A stretch of DNA of 64,000 nt from Xenophilus sp. AP218F (GTDB lineage Bacteria; Pseudomonadota; Gammaproteobacteria; Burkholderiales; Chromobacteriaceae): contig NJIE01000003.1 of assembly GCA_002213445.1 (NCBI GenBank), positions 417,912-481,911 on the forward strand, written 5' to 3'. A program made the position numbers and the translations under genes. Every line of letters starts with the position of its first letter. The first letter of the stretch is position 1. The notes beneath the pieces are model-generated. The model searched no databases. It was not told the origin of the DNA and was given only the letters and a program-made list of their open reading frames with translations. This document shows positions 36,870-44,670 of this stretch, in pieces.

Positions 36870-37760
36870 ATGCGCCCACCGCTCCGCGCCCTGCTGCTAT
36901 GTTGCCTGCTCGCAACGCTTCCCCTGATCGCCGCCCCGCTGCAGGTGGTGTATCCGGGAGGGGAGGCGGGCGCGGACCCCCGTTTCGCCGAAATCCGCGA
37001 ACTGTTGACCATCGCGCTGCAGAAAACCGAACCCCGCTACGGCCCTTTCGTCCTGAAGGCCAGCGCCATGGCGATGACCGAATCCCGCGCCCAGGCCGAG
37101 CTGGAGCGCGGCGGCGACATCAACGTGATGTGGAGCTCCACCTCCAACTACAAGGAGCACGCGCTGCTGCCCATCCGCATCGACCTCTACAAGGGCCTGC
37201 TGGGCTATCGCATCGCCCTGATCGACGGTCGGCGGCAAAAGGAATTCGACCGGATCCGCACGCTGGCGGACTTGAGCCGGTTCAAGATCGGCCAAGGCAT
37301 AGGCTGGGGAGATATCAGCGTGTACGAGGCCAACGGCCTGACCGTGACCGCCGCCAGCTACAACAATCTGTTCGCCATGGTCAGCCAGGACCGCTTCGAC
37401 ATGTTCCCGCGCGGCGTGGGCGAAGTCTTCCCGGAGTACGAGGCCTGGCACGCCCGCAACCCCAACCTCGCGGTGGAGCGGCATTTGCTGTTTTACTACA
37501 CATGGCCCTATTACCTGTTCTGCAATCGCCGCGACCACCAGCTGGCGAAGCGGCTGCGCGACGGCCTGCAGCAGATGCGCGAGGATGGCAGCTTCGACGC
37601 CATTTTCTGGCGCTACCACCGCGCCGCGATCCAGGAGGCGCAGCTGACGCAGCGCCGGGTGATCCGCCTGTCCAACCCCCTGCTGCCGGTGGATACCCCG
37701 CTGCAGGACCTGCCCATGTGGTTCGACCCGCAACGCGACCATCCTCCCGCCGCGCGCTGA
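36870..37760 (+). CDS. Periplasmic solute-binding-like protein (family 3 type)
   Basis: 296 aa with a signal peptide (MRPPLRALLLCCLLATLPLIAA). The fold suggested by VMWSSTSNYKEHALLPIRIDLYKGLLGYRIALI, FKIGQGIGWGDISVYEANGL, VSQDRFDMFPRGVGEVFPEY and YLFCNRRDHQLAKRLRDGLQQMREDGSFDAIFWRY, given here in parts, is that of periplasmic type-II binding domains (SBP_bac_3-like). No permease or ATPase is adjacent, so it may serve as an orphan sensor or binding protein. The ligand is unknown. CTGTACTACAG, an 11-base palindrome near 36825, lies upstream of the gene. Confidence 0.75.
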   Translation: MRPPLRALLLCCLLATLPLIAAPLQVVYPGGEAGADPRFAEIRELLTIALQKTEPRYGPFVLKASAMAMTESRAQAELERGGDINVMWSSTSNYKEHALLPIRIDLYKGLLGYRIALIDGRRQKEFDRIRTLADLSRFKIGQGIGWGDISVYEANGLTVTAASYNNLFAMVSQDRFDMFPRGVGEVFPEYEAWHARNPNLAVERHLLFYYTWPYYLFCNRRDHQLAKRLRDGLQQMREDGSFDAIFWRYHRAAIQEAQLTQRRVIRLSNPLLPVDTPLQDLPMWFDPQRDHPPAAR

Positions 37761-37954
37761 GCGGCAGGCCCAAACGCCGCCCCGACGCCGTTCGCCGCCG
37801 CGGCGGACGGGATTTCATGGCCGCCGGCGATAACCCTGCCGGCGGCGGGCTTGCATCCCGCGCCGGGATGGCGCAGCCTGTACCGGCTTTTCGTTTTCCC
37901 CGGCCTGCCGGCCGCCGCGGCCGGCAGGCGCGAAACTCGACAGGAGCCTTGTTG

Positions 37955-38566
37955 ATGAAACTGTATTTCTCCCCCGGCGCATGCTCTCTGGCGTCCCATA
38001 TCGCCCTGCACGCCAGCGGTCTGCCGTTCAGCGTCGAAAAAGTGAACCTGCGGGTCCAGCCGCACCAGACCGAAAGCGGCGCGGACTTCTCCGCCATCAA
38101 TCCCAAGGGTTATGTGCCGGCGCTGCAGCTGGACAACGGCGAGCTGCTGACCGAAGGCGCGGCCATCCTGCAGTACATCGCCGACCAGGCCGCCGGCAAG
38201 GCGCTGGCCCCGGCCAACGGCACGCTGGCGCGCTATCGGCTGCAGGAATGGCTGAACTACATCGCCACCGAAGTGCACAAGAACTTCTCGCCGCTGTTCT
38301 ATCCGGGCAGCGACGAGGCCAAGCAGCAGGCCTGGGACAAGTTGACCGCGCGCTTCGCCCTGCTGGAGAGGACGCTGGCGCAGTCGCCCTACCTGCTGGG
38401 CGCGCAGTTCAGCGTGGCCGACGCCTACCTGTTCACCTGCCTGTCCTGGTCGCGCTACGTGCAGCGCTCGCTGGCCGATTTCCCGGCGCTGATCGACTAC
38501 CAGAAGCGCGTGGCGGCGCTGCCGGCCGCCCAAGCGGCGCTCAAGGCCGAAGGTCTGGCCGACTAA
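37955..38566 (+). CDS. gst: Beta-class glutathione S-transferase
   Basis: 203 aa. MKLYFSPGACSLASHIALH contains the Cys10 of beta-class bacterial GSTs; INPKGYVPALQLDNGELLTEGAAILQYIAD holds the cis-Pro and the gamma-glutamyl-binding Glu; the C-terminal helical domain includes PYLLGAQFSVADAYLF with the conserved N-capping motif. It conjugates or reduces electrophiles using glutathione. AGGAG lies 10 bases before the ATG. The 194 bases upstream (37761-37954) contain no gene. Confidence 0.92.
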   Translation: MKLYFSPGACSLASHIALHASGLPFSVEKVNLRVQPHQTESGADFSAINPKGYVPALQLDNGELLTEGAAILQYIADQAAGKALAPANGTLARYRLQEWLNYIATEVHKNFSPLFYPGSDEAKQQAWDKLTARFALLERTLAQSPYLLGAQFSVADAYLFTCLSWSRYVQRSLADFPALIDYQKRVAALPAAQAALKAEGLAD

Positions 38567-38715
38567 ACGCGCCCGCCGCGCGTTCATGCCCATGCCCGGC
38601 GCCCGCCGGGCATTTTGTTGTCGTGATCCTGATCATTTAATTCGCATTGCAACCTTGAAGCCGCCGCCACGCTGTTGCACACTCGCCCCTCCAAACATAA
38701 TTAAAGGGGTGTTCC

Positions 38716-40623
38716 GTGAAATTGCCGTCTCTGTTTGCCGCCTCGCTCGTCTCCGCTCTGGTCTCCTCCGCCTTCGCCGCGCCGGTGCAGCTGCGCCTGC
38801 TGGAAACCTCCGACGTTCACATGAACCTCCTGGGCTACGACTATTACCAGGACAAGGCCACCGCCGAATTCGGCCTGGAGCGCACCGCCGGCCTGATCAA
38901 GGCAGCGCGCGCCGAAGCGCCCAACAGCCTGCTGATCGACAACGGCGACCTGCTGCAAGGCAGCCCGATGGGCGACCTGGTGGCCAAGATCAAGCCGCTC
39001 AAGGCCGGCGAAACCCACCCGGCCTACAAGGTGCTCAACGCGCTCAAGTACGACGCCGGCAACATCGGCAACCATGAATTCAACTTCGGCCTGCCCTTTC
39101 TGGTGCAGTCGCTGAAGGGCGCGGCCTACCCCTACGTCAACGCCAACGTGCTGGACGCCAAGACCGGCAAGCCCTTCTTCACCCCGTACACGCTGCTCAA
39201 GCGCGAAGTGAAGGACCAGGACGGCAAGACCCACGCGCTGACCGTGGGCGTGATCGGCTTCGTACCGCCGCAGATCATGCAATGGGACAAGGGCAATCTG
39301 GAAGGCAAGCTCACCGTGCGCGACATCCTGGAGACCGCGCGCGAATACGTGCCCAAGATGCGCGCCGCCGGCGCCGACATCGTCATCGCCGTGCCGCACT
39401 CCGGCTTTGAAAAAGGCGAGCTGCCGCGCTTCGCCGAAAACTCGGTCTCCGGCCTGGCCGAGGTGCCTGGCATCGACGCCATCCTGTTCGGCCACGCCCA
39501 CGCCGAATTCCCGTCCAAGGCCTTCGCCGACTACCCCAAGGTGGACCTGAAGGCCGGCACCATCAACGGCGTGCCGGCGGTGATGCCGGGCCGCTGGGGC
39601 GACCATCTGGGCGTAATCGACCTGACGCTGGACCAGGTGGGCGGCAAGTGGCAAGTGGTGGGCAAGCAGGCGACGCTGCGCCCGATCTACGACAAGAAAG
39701 CCAAGAAGGCGCTGACCGAAGCCGACCCGCAGGTCAAGGCGCTGCTGGCCCACGAGCATGAAAACACGCTGGGCTACGTGCGCGCCGAAGTGGCCGCCAC
39801 CCGTCGCCCGATCTACAGCTACTTCGCCCAGGTGGCCGACGACCCGTCGGTGGCGCTGGTGGCCGAAGCCCAGCGCTGGTACATGCAGCGCGCAGTGCAG
39901 GGCACCGAATACGAGAAGCTGCCCATCCTGTCCGCCGCCGCGCCGTTCAAGGCCGGCGGCCGCCAAGGCTGGAACTACTACACCGACATCCCGGCCGGCA
40001 AGCTGGCCATCCGCAATCTGGCCGACCTCTACATCTACCCCAACACCATCAAGGCGGTGAAGATCACCGGCCATGACGTGAAGGAGTGGCTGGAAATGTC
40101 GGCCGGCCAGTTCAAGCGCATCGATCCCAAGGGCGACAAGGCGCAAGACCTGATCAACCCCGAGTTCCGCTCCTACAACTTCGACAGCCTGTACGGCGTG
40201 CGCTACCAGATCGACGTCACCCGCCCGGCGCGCTACGACATCGACGGCAAGCTGGTGGCGGCGGATAGCCAGCGCATCGTCAACCTGACGTACAACGGCA
40301 AGCCGATCGATCCCAAGCAGGCCTTCATCGTGGTGACCAACAATTACCGCGCCACCGGCGGCGGCAACTTCCCCGGCATCACCGCCGACAAGATCGTGGT
40401 GGACGCGCCGGATGAAAACCGCGCCGCGCTGGCCAGCTATCTGGCCAGCAAGAAGGTGATCGATCTGGGCCAGAGCCGGAACTGGCGCATCCTGCCGGTG
40501 GTCGGCGTCGGCCTGCGCTTCAACACCGGCGCCGGCGCGCTGCGCTACCTGCCCCAGCAGAAGCAGTTCAAGCTGGTGAAGGACAACGGCGACGGCTCGG
40601 CCACGCTGGAACTGGTAAAGTAA
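38716..40623 (+). CDS. cpdB: Periplasmic 2',3'-cyclic-nucleotide 2'-phosphodiesterase / 3'-nucleotidase CpdB
   Basis: 635 aa with a signal peptide (about 1-21). The metallophosphoesterase domain shows LETSDVHMN, DNGDLLQGSP, GNIGNHEFNFG, VPHSGFE and GHAHAEFPS, which bind two metals. The C-terminal 5'-nucleotidase domain includes NNYRATGGGNFPG. This is the length and motif set of CpdB, which salvages nucleosides from 2',3'-cyclic nucleotides and 3'-AMP in the periplasm. It is a single-gene unit ending at a strong terminator. Confidence 0.93.
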   Translation: MKLPSLFAASLVSALVSSAFAAPVQLRLLETSDVHMNLLGYDYYQDKATAEFGLERTAGLIKAARAEAPNSLLIDNGDLLQGSPMGDLVAKIKPLKAGETHPAYKVLNALKYDAGNIGNHEFNFGLPFLVQSLKGAAYPYVNANVLDAKTGKPFFTPYTLLKREVKDQDGKTHALTVGVIGFVPPQIMQWDKGNLEGKLTVRDILETAREYVPKMRAAGADIVIAVPHSGFEKGELPRFAENSVSGLAEVPGIDAILFGHAHAEFPSKAFADYPKVDLKAGTINGVPAVMPGRWGDHLGVIDLTLDQVGGKWQVVGKQATLRPIYDKKAKKALTEADPQVKALLAHEHENTLGYVRAEVAATRRPIYSYFAQVADDPSVALVAEAQRWYMQRAVQGTEYEKLPILSAAAPFKAGGRQGWNYYTDIPAGKLAIRNLADLYIYPNTIKAVKITGHDVKEWLEMSAGQFKRIDPKGDKAQDLINPEFRSYNFDSLYGVRYQIDVTRPARYDIDGKLVAADSQRIVNLTYNGKPIDPKQAFIVVTNNYRATGGGNFPGITADKIVVDAPDENRAALASYLASKKVIDLGQSRNWRILPVVGVGLRFNTGAGALRYLPQQKQFKLVKDNGDGSATLELVK

Positions 40624-40665
40624 GCGCGATCGCGCCATGCCAGCGCCCGCCGGCCAGGCGGGCTT

Positions 40666-40694
40666 GGAAAAACCCGGCATCGCCGGGTTTTTCC
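40666..40694 (+). terminator. Rho-independent terminator of cpdB
   Basis: A 13-base perfect inverted repeat (40666-40678 and 40682-40694, core AACCCGGC / GCCGGGTT) with a 3-base loop and T tract lies 42 bases after the stop. Confidence 0.88.
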
Positions 40695-40763
40695 GCCTCC
40701 GCGCCGCGGCGCTTTCTCCTGCTCCCTCGCGCCCGGCGCGGGGCATCCACCCGGAACCTTGCG

Positions 40764-41111
40764 ATGAATGACGACACCTTGCTGGACACCAGCCGGCTGA
40801 CCGCCGCGCTGCAACGCTTCGCCGACGAACGCGACTGGAACCGCCACCACACGCCGCGCAACCTGATGCTGGCGCTGGTGGGCGAAGTGGGCGAGCTGGC
40901 CGAGATTTTCCAGTGGCTGCCCGACGATCAGGCGGCGACGCTGCGGGACGACCCGGCGCGCTTCACCCATCTGCAGGAAGAAATCGCCGACGTGCTGCTG
41001 TACCTCGCCCGGCTGGCCATGGTCACCGGCGTGGACCTGGACGCCGCCGTGCGCGACAAGCTGGTCAAGAACGCCATCAAGTATCCGGCCCCGGACGACG
41101 CCGCGTCCTGA
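40764..41111 (+). CDS. MazG-like nucleotide pyrophosphohydrolase (dCTPase type)
   Basis: 115 aa all-alpha NTP pyrophosphatase. GEVGELAEIFQW and EEIADVLLYLARL give the ExxE...ExxD metal-binding pattern, and FADERDWNRHHTPRNL is typical of the RS21-C6/dCTPase branch. It probably removes non-canonical or excess (deoxy)nucleoside triphosphates. The gene stands alone between two terminators. Confidence 0.85.
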   Translation: MNDDTLLDTSRLTAALQRFADERDWNRHHTPRNLMLALVGEVGELAEIFQWLPDDQAATLRDDPARFTHLQEEIADVLLYLARLAMVTGVDLDAAVRDKLVKNAIKYPAPDDAAS

Positions 41112-41123
41112 ACAGACGGCAAA

Positions 41124-41143
41124 AAGCCGCCCGCAGGCGGCTT
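41124..41143. terminator. Shared terminator between the MazG-like and Lcl/peroxidase genes
   Basis: AAGCCGCC-CGCA-GGCGGCTT (41124-41143). On the minus strand it is followed by TTTTT, which serves the peroxidase gene; on the plus strand it is a weaker terminator for the MazG-like gene. Confidence 0.8.
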
Positions 41144-41160
41144 GCCGGCGACGTCGCGCC

Positions 41161-43770
41161 TCAGCGCCGCGACAACTCGTCCAGCGCGGCCGGCCGCTGG
41201 CGCGGCGGGCTGGACAGGGATTGCAGGAAGGCGAACACCGCCTCTTTCTCATCCTGGCTCAGGCCCAGCGGCTTGAGCAGAGCCGAGGGCTTGGGCAAGG
41301 TGTATTTTTCCAGCCCCATCGCCGCCACCTGGTTGCCGCCGTTGTTGTAGAACTCCAGCACGCCGCCGTCTTCGGTATCCAGCGGCATGTCGCCGCCGTG
41401 CATGTAGCCGCCGGTGTAGAGCAGGTCGCGCAGCATCGGGGTGCGGAACGCGCCCATGTCCTCGCGCCGGCCGGTGATCGCCCCGCGGCCGCGGTCCTCG
41501 CGGTCCCTGCCGATGAAGTCCAGCCCCAGATTGTGGAAGCGCTGATCGGACAGCAAGGGGCCGTTGTGGCAATTGATGCAGCGCGCCTTGGTGCGGAACA
41601 GCTGCAATCCCCACAAGGCCTGGTCGCTCAGCGCCTGGGCGTCGCCCTTCAGGAAGCGGTCGAAAGCGCTGTCGCGGCTGACGATGGCGCGCTCGAAGGT
41701 GGCCAGGGCCTTGGCCAGCCGCTCGCTGTCCACCCGCGCGTCGCCGAAGGCGGCGGCGAACAGCGGCGCGTACTCGCCGGCGGCGGCGATCTTGGCCACC
41801 GCCATTGCCAGCGGCTGGTGCATTTCCAGCGGATTGGCGATCGGCCCCAAGGCCTGCTGCTCCAGGCTGGCGGCGCGGCCGTCCCAGAACAGTTCGCGCA
41901 GATAGCCGCTATTGAGGATGGAGGGCGCGTTGCGGCCGCCCAGCTGGCCGACGTGGCCGGACGACACTTCGCGCGGATCGGCCCAGCCCTTGTCCGGCGC
42001 GTGGCAGCTGGCGCAGGCGATGCGGTTGTTGCGCGACAGGCGCGGGTCGTAAAACAGCTTTTCGCCCAGCGCCGCCTTGGCCGCGGAATAAGGGTTGTCG
42101 GCCGGGAACGGCATCGGCGGCAGCAAGCCCAGGTCCTGGAAGCCGGCCCGCGCCTCGGCGTCGAGCTGCGGCGCCGGCCAGTCCGGCTGCGTCGCCGCGC
42201 CGGGTCGGTAACGCAGATAGCTTGCCCGCCACTGCGCCAGCGTGGCGGCGCTCGGCGGCTGGCTATCCAGCTCCGGCTGGGGCGGGCGCGCCGGACGGCG
42301 GCTCAAGGCCAGCAGGGCGGCGGCGCCGCCGGCGCCCAGGCGGCCGTCGGCGCTCAGCACCCGCGGCTTGCCGGCCGCGTCGCGCACCCACAGCGCGTTG
42401 ACCGCGGCGGCGTGAGGGAAGGCGGCGCGGAAGGCGTCGGCCTGGCCCAGCCGCATCTGCAGCCAGCGGCTGCCGTCGGCCACGCTCGGCAAAGCCCAGT
42501 TGTCCTGCCCGCACTGGCGGCGTCGGCTGGCGTCGGCCAGCCAGCCGGCCAGCTCCTCGCCGCGCGCCTCGCGCGGCCGCGCCTGCCACAGAATCACTTC
42601 CAGCATGGCGGCGGGATGCTCGCTGTCGTCGACGCAGGCCGCGTCGGCCGCGCTGCCGGCCAGCTCGCCGGCCTCGCTGACCGGAATGTAGGGCGGCAGC
42701 GGCCGTTCCTGATCTTCCGGGTTGGGATCGTCGGCCAGCGTGGCGCCGCGCACCAGCCGGATCTTGGCCGGCACCGCCAGGCTCAGGCTGACGTGCGGCA
42801 ACGTGCGGTGAGTGTCGTCGAAGGCCACCGCCAGCGCGCCGCGGCCCTGGCGGCTGGTCGCCGTCCAGTAAAAGGCCTGCTCGGCGTCGGGGAAGGCGCG
42901 GCGGTCGATCGCCGGCAGGCCGCGCTGGGCGTCGCGCTGGCTCCAGTCCAGCAGCGTTTTCAGCTCGCGCTCGGTCGGCAGCCGCCAGTCGTCGTGGCCG
43001 CACAGCTTGTGCTCATTGACGGCGTCCACGTACGTCACCGCCAGGCAGTCTTCCTGGCCCGGCTCGCATTGCGCCGGCCGTTCGGTTTCGCGGCTGGCGC
43101 TGGCGTAATAGCTGTGCAGGCGGCTGCGCAGCCCGGATTCGGCCTTGATTTCCCAGGTCAGCCCGGTTTGGGCGTCGTCGACGCAAGCGGAGGCGGAGGC
43201 TTCGTCGCCGCGCGGCTGGAAGCGGACCGCCGGCGGCTGTTGCGCCAGCGCGGCCAGGCTCAGCCGCAGGTGAGCCTCGGCGTATTCCGCGCTCACCACG
43301 CTGCGGCCGATCTGCAGCTTGTCCAGCAGGGCTTGCAGCTCGCCCGCCTGTTCCAGCTTCTGCGGCTGGACGAAGCGCGCCGCGTCGGCGGCGGCGATCT
43401 GGATGCCGTTGGCCGGATCGTCGTCGCTGTCCAGCGTCAGCAGCAGCTGGGCGATGCGCAGCGCCCGCGGATCGGCGGCGCCGGGCGCGCCGGTCAGGCT
43501 CAAGGGAGTCAGGGTGCGGCCGGCCAGGGCGCTGCCCAGCTCCAGCTTGCCGATGCGGAAGGCGACGGTTTCGCCCGCTCGGTAGCGGAATTCGCCGTTG
43601 GCGGTGGTTCTGCCGGCCAGGGTGGGGGTTTCGTAATCCAGCCCGGCGACGGCGCTGTCGATGAAGACGCCGGTCAGGGGGGCGGGCGTCGGGGCGGCGC
43701 TATCGCCAAGCGAGCAGCCGGTCAGCCATAGGCATCCGGCCAGCGTCAGCGCGAGGGTAGACTTTTGCAT
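41161..43770 (-). CDS. Lipoprotein fusing two Lcl/DUF1566 domains to a di-heme cytochrome c peroxidase domain
   Basis: 869 aa. A lipoprotein signal ends LTGC (Cys19). Residues ~30-190 form a beta-rich region (GVFIDSAVAGLDYETPT). Residues ~195-345 and ~375-480 each begin ACVDD and look like Lcl/DUF1566 domains, the first with the typical DDWRLPTERELKTLLDW. The C-terminal ~370 residues are a CCP/MauG-type domain with two heme c motifs, CASCH (~587) and CINCH (~732), and FYDPRLSRNNRIAC and GGRNAPSILNSGY. It should be membrane-anchored and act in the periplasm or at the surface on peroxide or another oxidised substrate. The ATG at 43770 abuts a Fur-like site. Confidence 0.85.
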   Translation of the reverse strand: MQKSTLALTLAGCLWLTGCSLGDSAAPTPAPLTGVFIDSAVAGLDYETPTLAGRTTANGEFRYRAGETVAFRIGKLELGSALAGRTLTPLSLTGAPGAADPRALRIAQLLLTLDSDDDPANGIQIAAADAARFVQPQKLEQAGELQALLDKLQIGRSVVSAEYAEAHLRLSLAALAQQPPAVRFQPRGDEASASACVDDAQTGLTWEIKAESGLRSRLHSYYASASRETERPAQCEPGQEDCLAVTYVDAVNEHKLCGHDDWRLPTERELKTLLDWSQRDAQRGLPAIDRRAFPDAEQAFYWTATSRQGRGALAVAFDDTHRTLPHVSLSLAVPAKIRLVRGATLADDPNPEDQERPLPPYIPVSEAGELAGSAADAACVDDSEHPAAMLEVILWQARPREARGEELAGWLADASRRRQCGQDNWALPSVADGSRWLQMRLGQADAFRAAFPHAAAVNALWVRDAAGKPRVLSADGRLGAGGAAALLALSRRPARPPQPELDSQPPSAATLAQWRASYLRYRPGAATQPDWPAPQLDAEARAGFQDLGLLPPMPFPADNPYSAAKAALGEKLFYDPRLSRNNRIACASCHAPDKGWADPREVSSGHVGQLGGRNAPSILNSGYLRELFWDGRAASLEQQALGPIANPLEMHQPLAMAVAKIAAAGEYAPLFAAAFGDARVDSERLAKALATFERAIVSRDSAFDRFLKGDAQALSDQALWGLQLFRTKARCINCHNGPLLSDQRFHNLGLDFIGRDREDRGRGAITGRREDMGAFRTPMLRDLLYTGGYMHGGDMPLDTEDGGVLEFYNNGGNQVAAMGLEKYTLPKPSALLKPLGLSQDEKEAVFAFLQSLSSPPRQRPAALDELSRR

Positions 43771-43828
43771 TGTAATGAGAATTATTCGCAAAACTGGCCA
43801 TTATGCCCAAGAACCCCGCGCAGGGCAA
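43771..43828 (-). promoter_or_regulatory. Promoter and Fur-like box of the Lcl/peroxidase gene
   Basis: On the minus strand, TTGCCC (43823-43828), a 17-base spacer and CATAAT (43800-43805) form a good sigma-70 promoter. Directly downstream and touching the ATG is TGTAATGAGAATTATTCGC (43771-43789, plus-strand reading), which matches 13 of 19 positions of the classical Fur box and contains the typical core AATGAGAATTATT. Repression by Fur when iron is plentiful is inferred. Confidence 0.68.
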
Positions 43829-43875
43829 AGCCGCCGCCCCGGGCGTATACTTCGCCCTTGCCAATGGAAAACCGC

Positions 43876-44610
43876 ATGACCGATATCAACCCATCTCTCT
43901 CGCGCCTGCAAGGCTTGCTGGATCAGGCGCAACGCATCGCGGTGCTGACCGGCGCCGGCATGAGCACCGAGTCCGGCATCCCCGACTTCCGCTCCGCCAA
44001 CGGCCTGTGGAGCCGCGACATGAGCCTGGCCGAGGCGGTATCGATAGACTATTTCCGGCGCGACCCGGCCGCCTTCTGGCTGGCCTTCCGCGACATCTTC
44101 CACCTCAAGCTGGTGGGCGGCTATCAACCCAACGACGGCCATCGCTTCCTAGCGGCGCTGGAGGCCGCCGGCAAGGAGGTGACGGTGCTGACCCAGAACA
44201 TAGACGGCCTGCACGGCCGCGCCGGCAGCCGGCGGGTGCTGGAAATGCACGGCACCTTGCTCACCGCCAGCTGCCCGGGCTGCGGCGAAGTCCACCCGCT
44301 GGATTACGTCGAACGCCTGGCGCTGCCGGAATGCCGCTACTGCCACGGCGTCCTCAAGCCGGACGTGGTGCTGTACGGCGAGGCGGTGCCGCTGATCGAG
44401 CCGGCTTTCGACGCCGCGCTGGCCGCCGACCTGCTGCTGGTGATGGGCTCGTCGCTGGAAGTGTCGCCGGTCAACCTGATCCCGGCGGAGGCCGCGCGCG
44501 CCGGCATCCCCTGCGCGCTGGTCAACTACACGCCCACCCGCTTCGACGCGCTGTTCGACGTCTGCCTGCGCGCCGGCATCGGCGAAACCTGCCGCCAGCT
44601 GCGCGCCTGA
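43876..44610 (+). CDS. cobB: NAD-dependent protein deacylase (sirtuin)
   Basis: 244 aa from this start. GAGMSTESGIPDFRS (NAD binding), TQNIDGLH, the catalytic His of LEMHGTLL, the zinc set CPGC and CRYC, GSSLEVSPVN and VNYTPT follow the sirtuin order. It removes acetyl or other acyl groups from lysines using NAD. The ATG at 43876 has GGAAA eight bases upstream; an ATG at 43864 would add four residues. The symbol cobB is by family similarity. The divergent neighbour is the Lcl/peroxidase gene. Confidence 0.88.
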   Translation: MTDINPSLSRLQGLLDQAQRIAVLTGAGMSTESGIPDFRSANGLWSRDMSLAEAVSIDYFRRDPAAFWLAFRDIFHLKLVGGYQPNDGHRFLAALEAAGKEVTVLTQNIDGLHGRAGSRRVLEMHGTLLTASCPGCGEVHPLDYVERLALPECRYCHGVLKPDVVLYGEAVPLIEPAFDAALAADLLLVMGSSLEVSPVNLIPAEAARAGIPCALVNYTPTRFDALFDVCLRAGIGETCRQLRA

Positions 44611-44622
44611 GCCGCGGCCGGC

Positions 44623-44649
44623 AAAAAAAACGCCGGCCCAGAGCCGGCG
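44623..44649 (-). terminator. Terminator of the indolepyruvate oxidoreductase gene
   Basis: CGCCGGC (44631-44637) pairs with GCCGGCG (44643-44649); on the minus strand eight T follow (44623-44630). It lies 21 bases after the stop of the minus-strand gene and 12 after that of the sirtuin gene. Confidence 0.85.
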
Positions 44650-44670
44650 CAAGCTGTGGAAACCGGCGGC

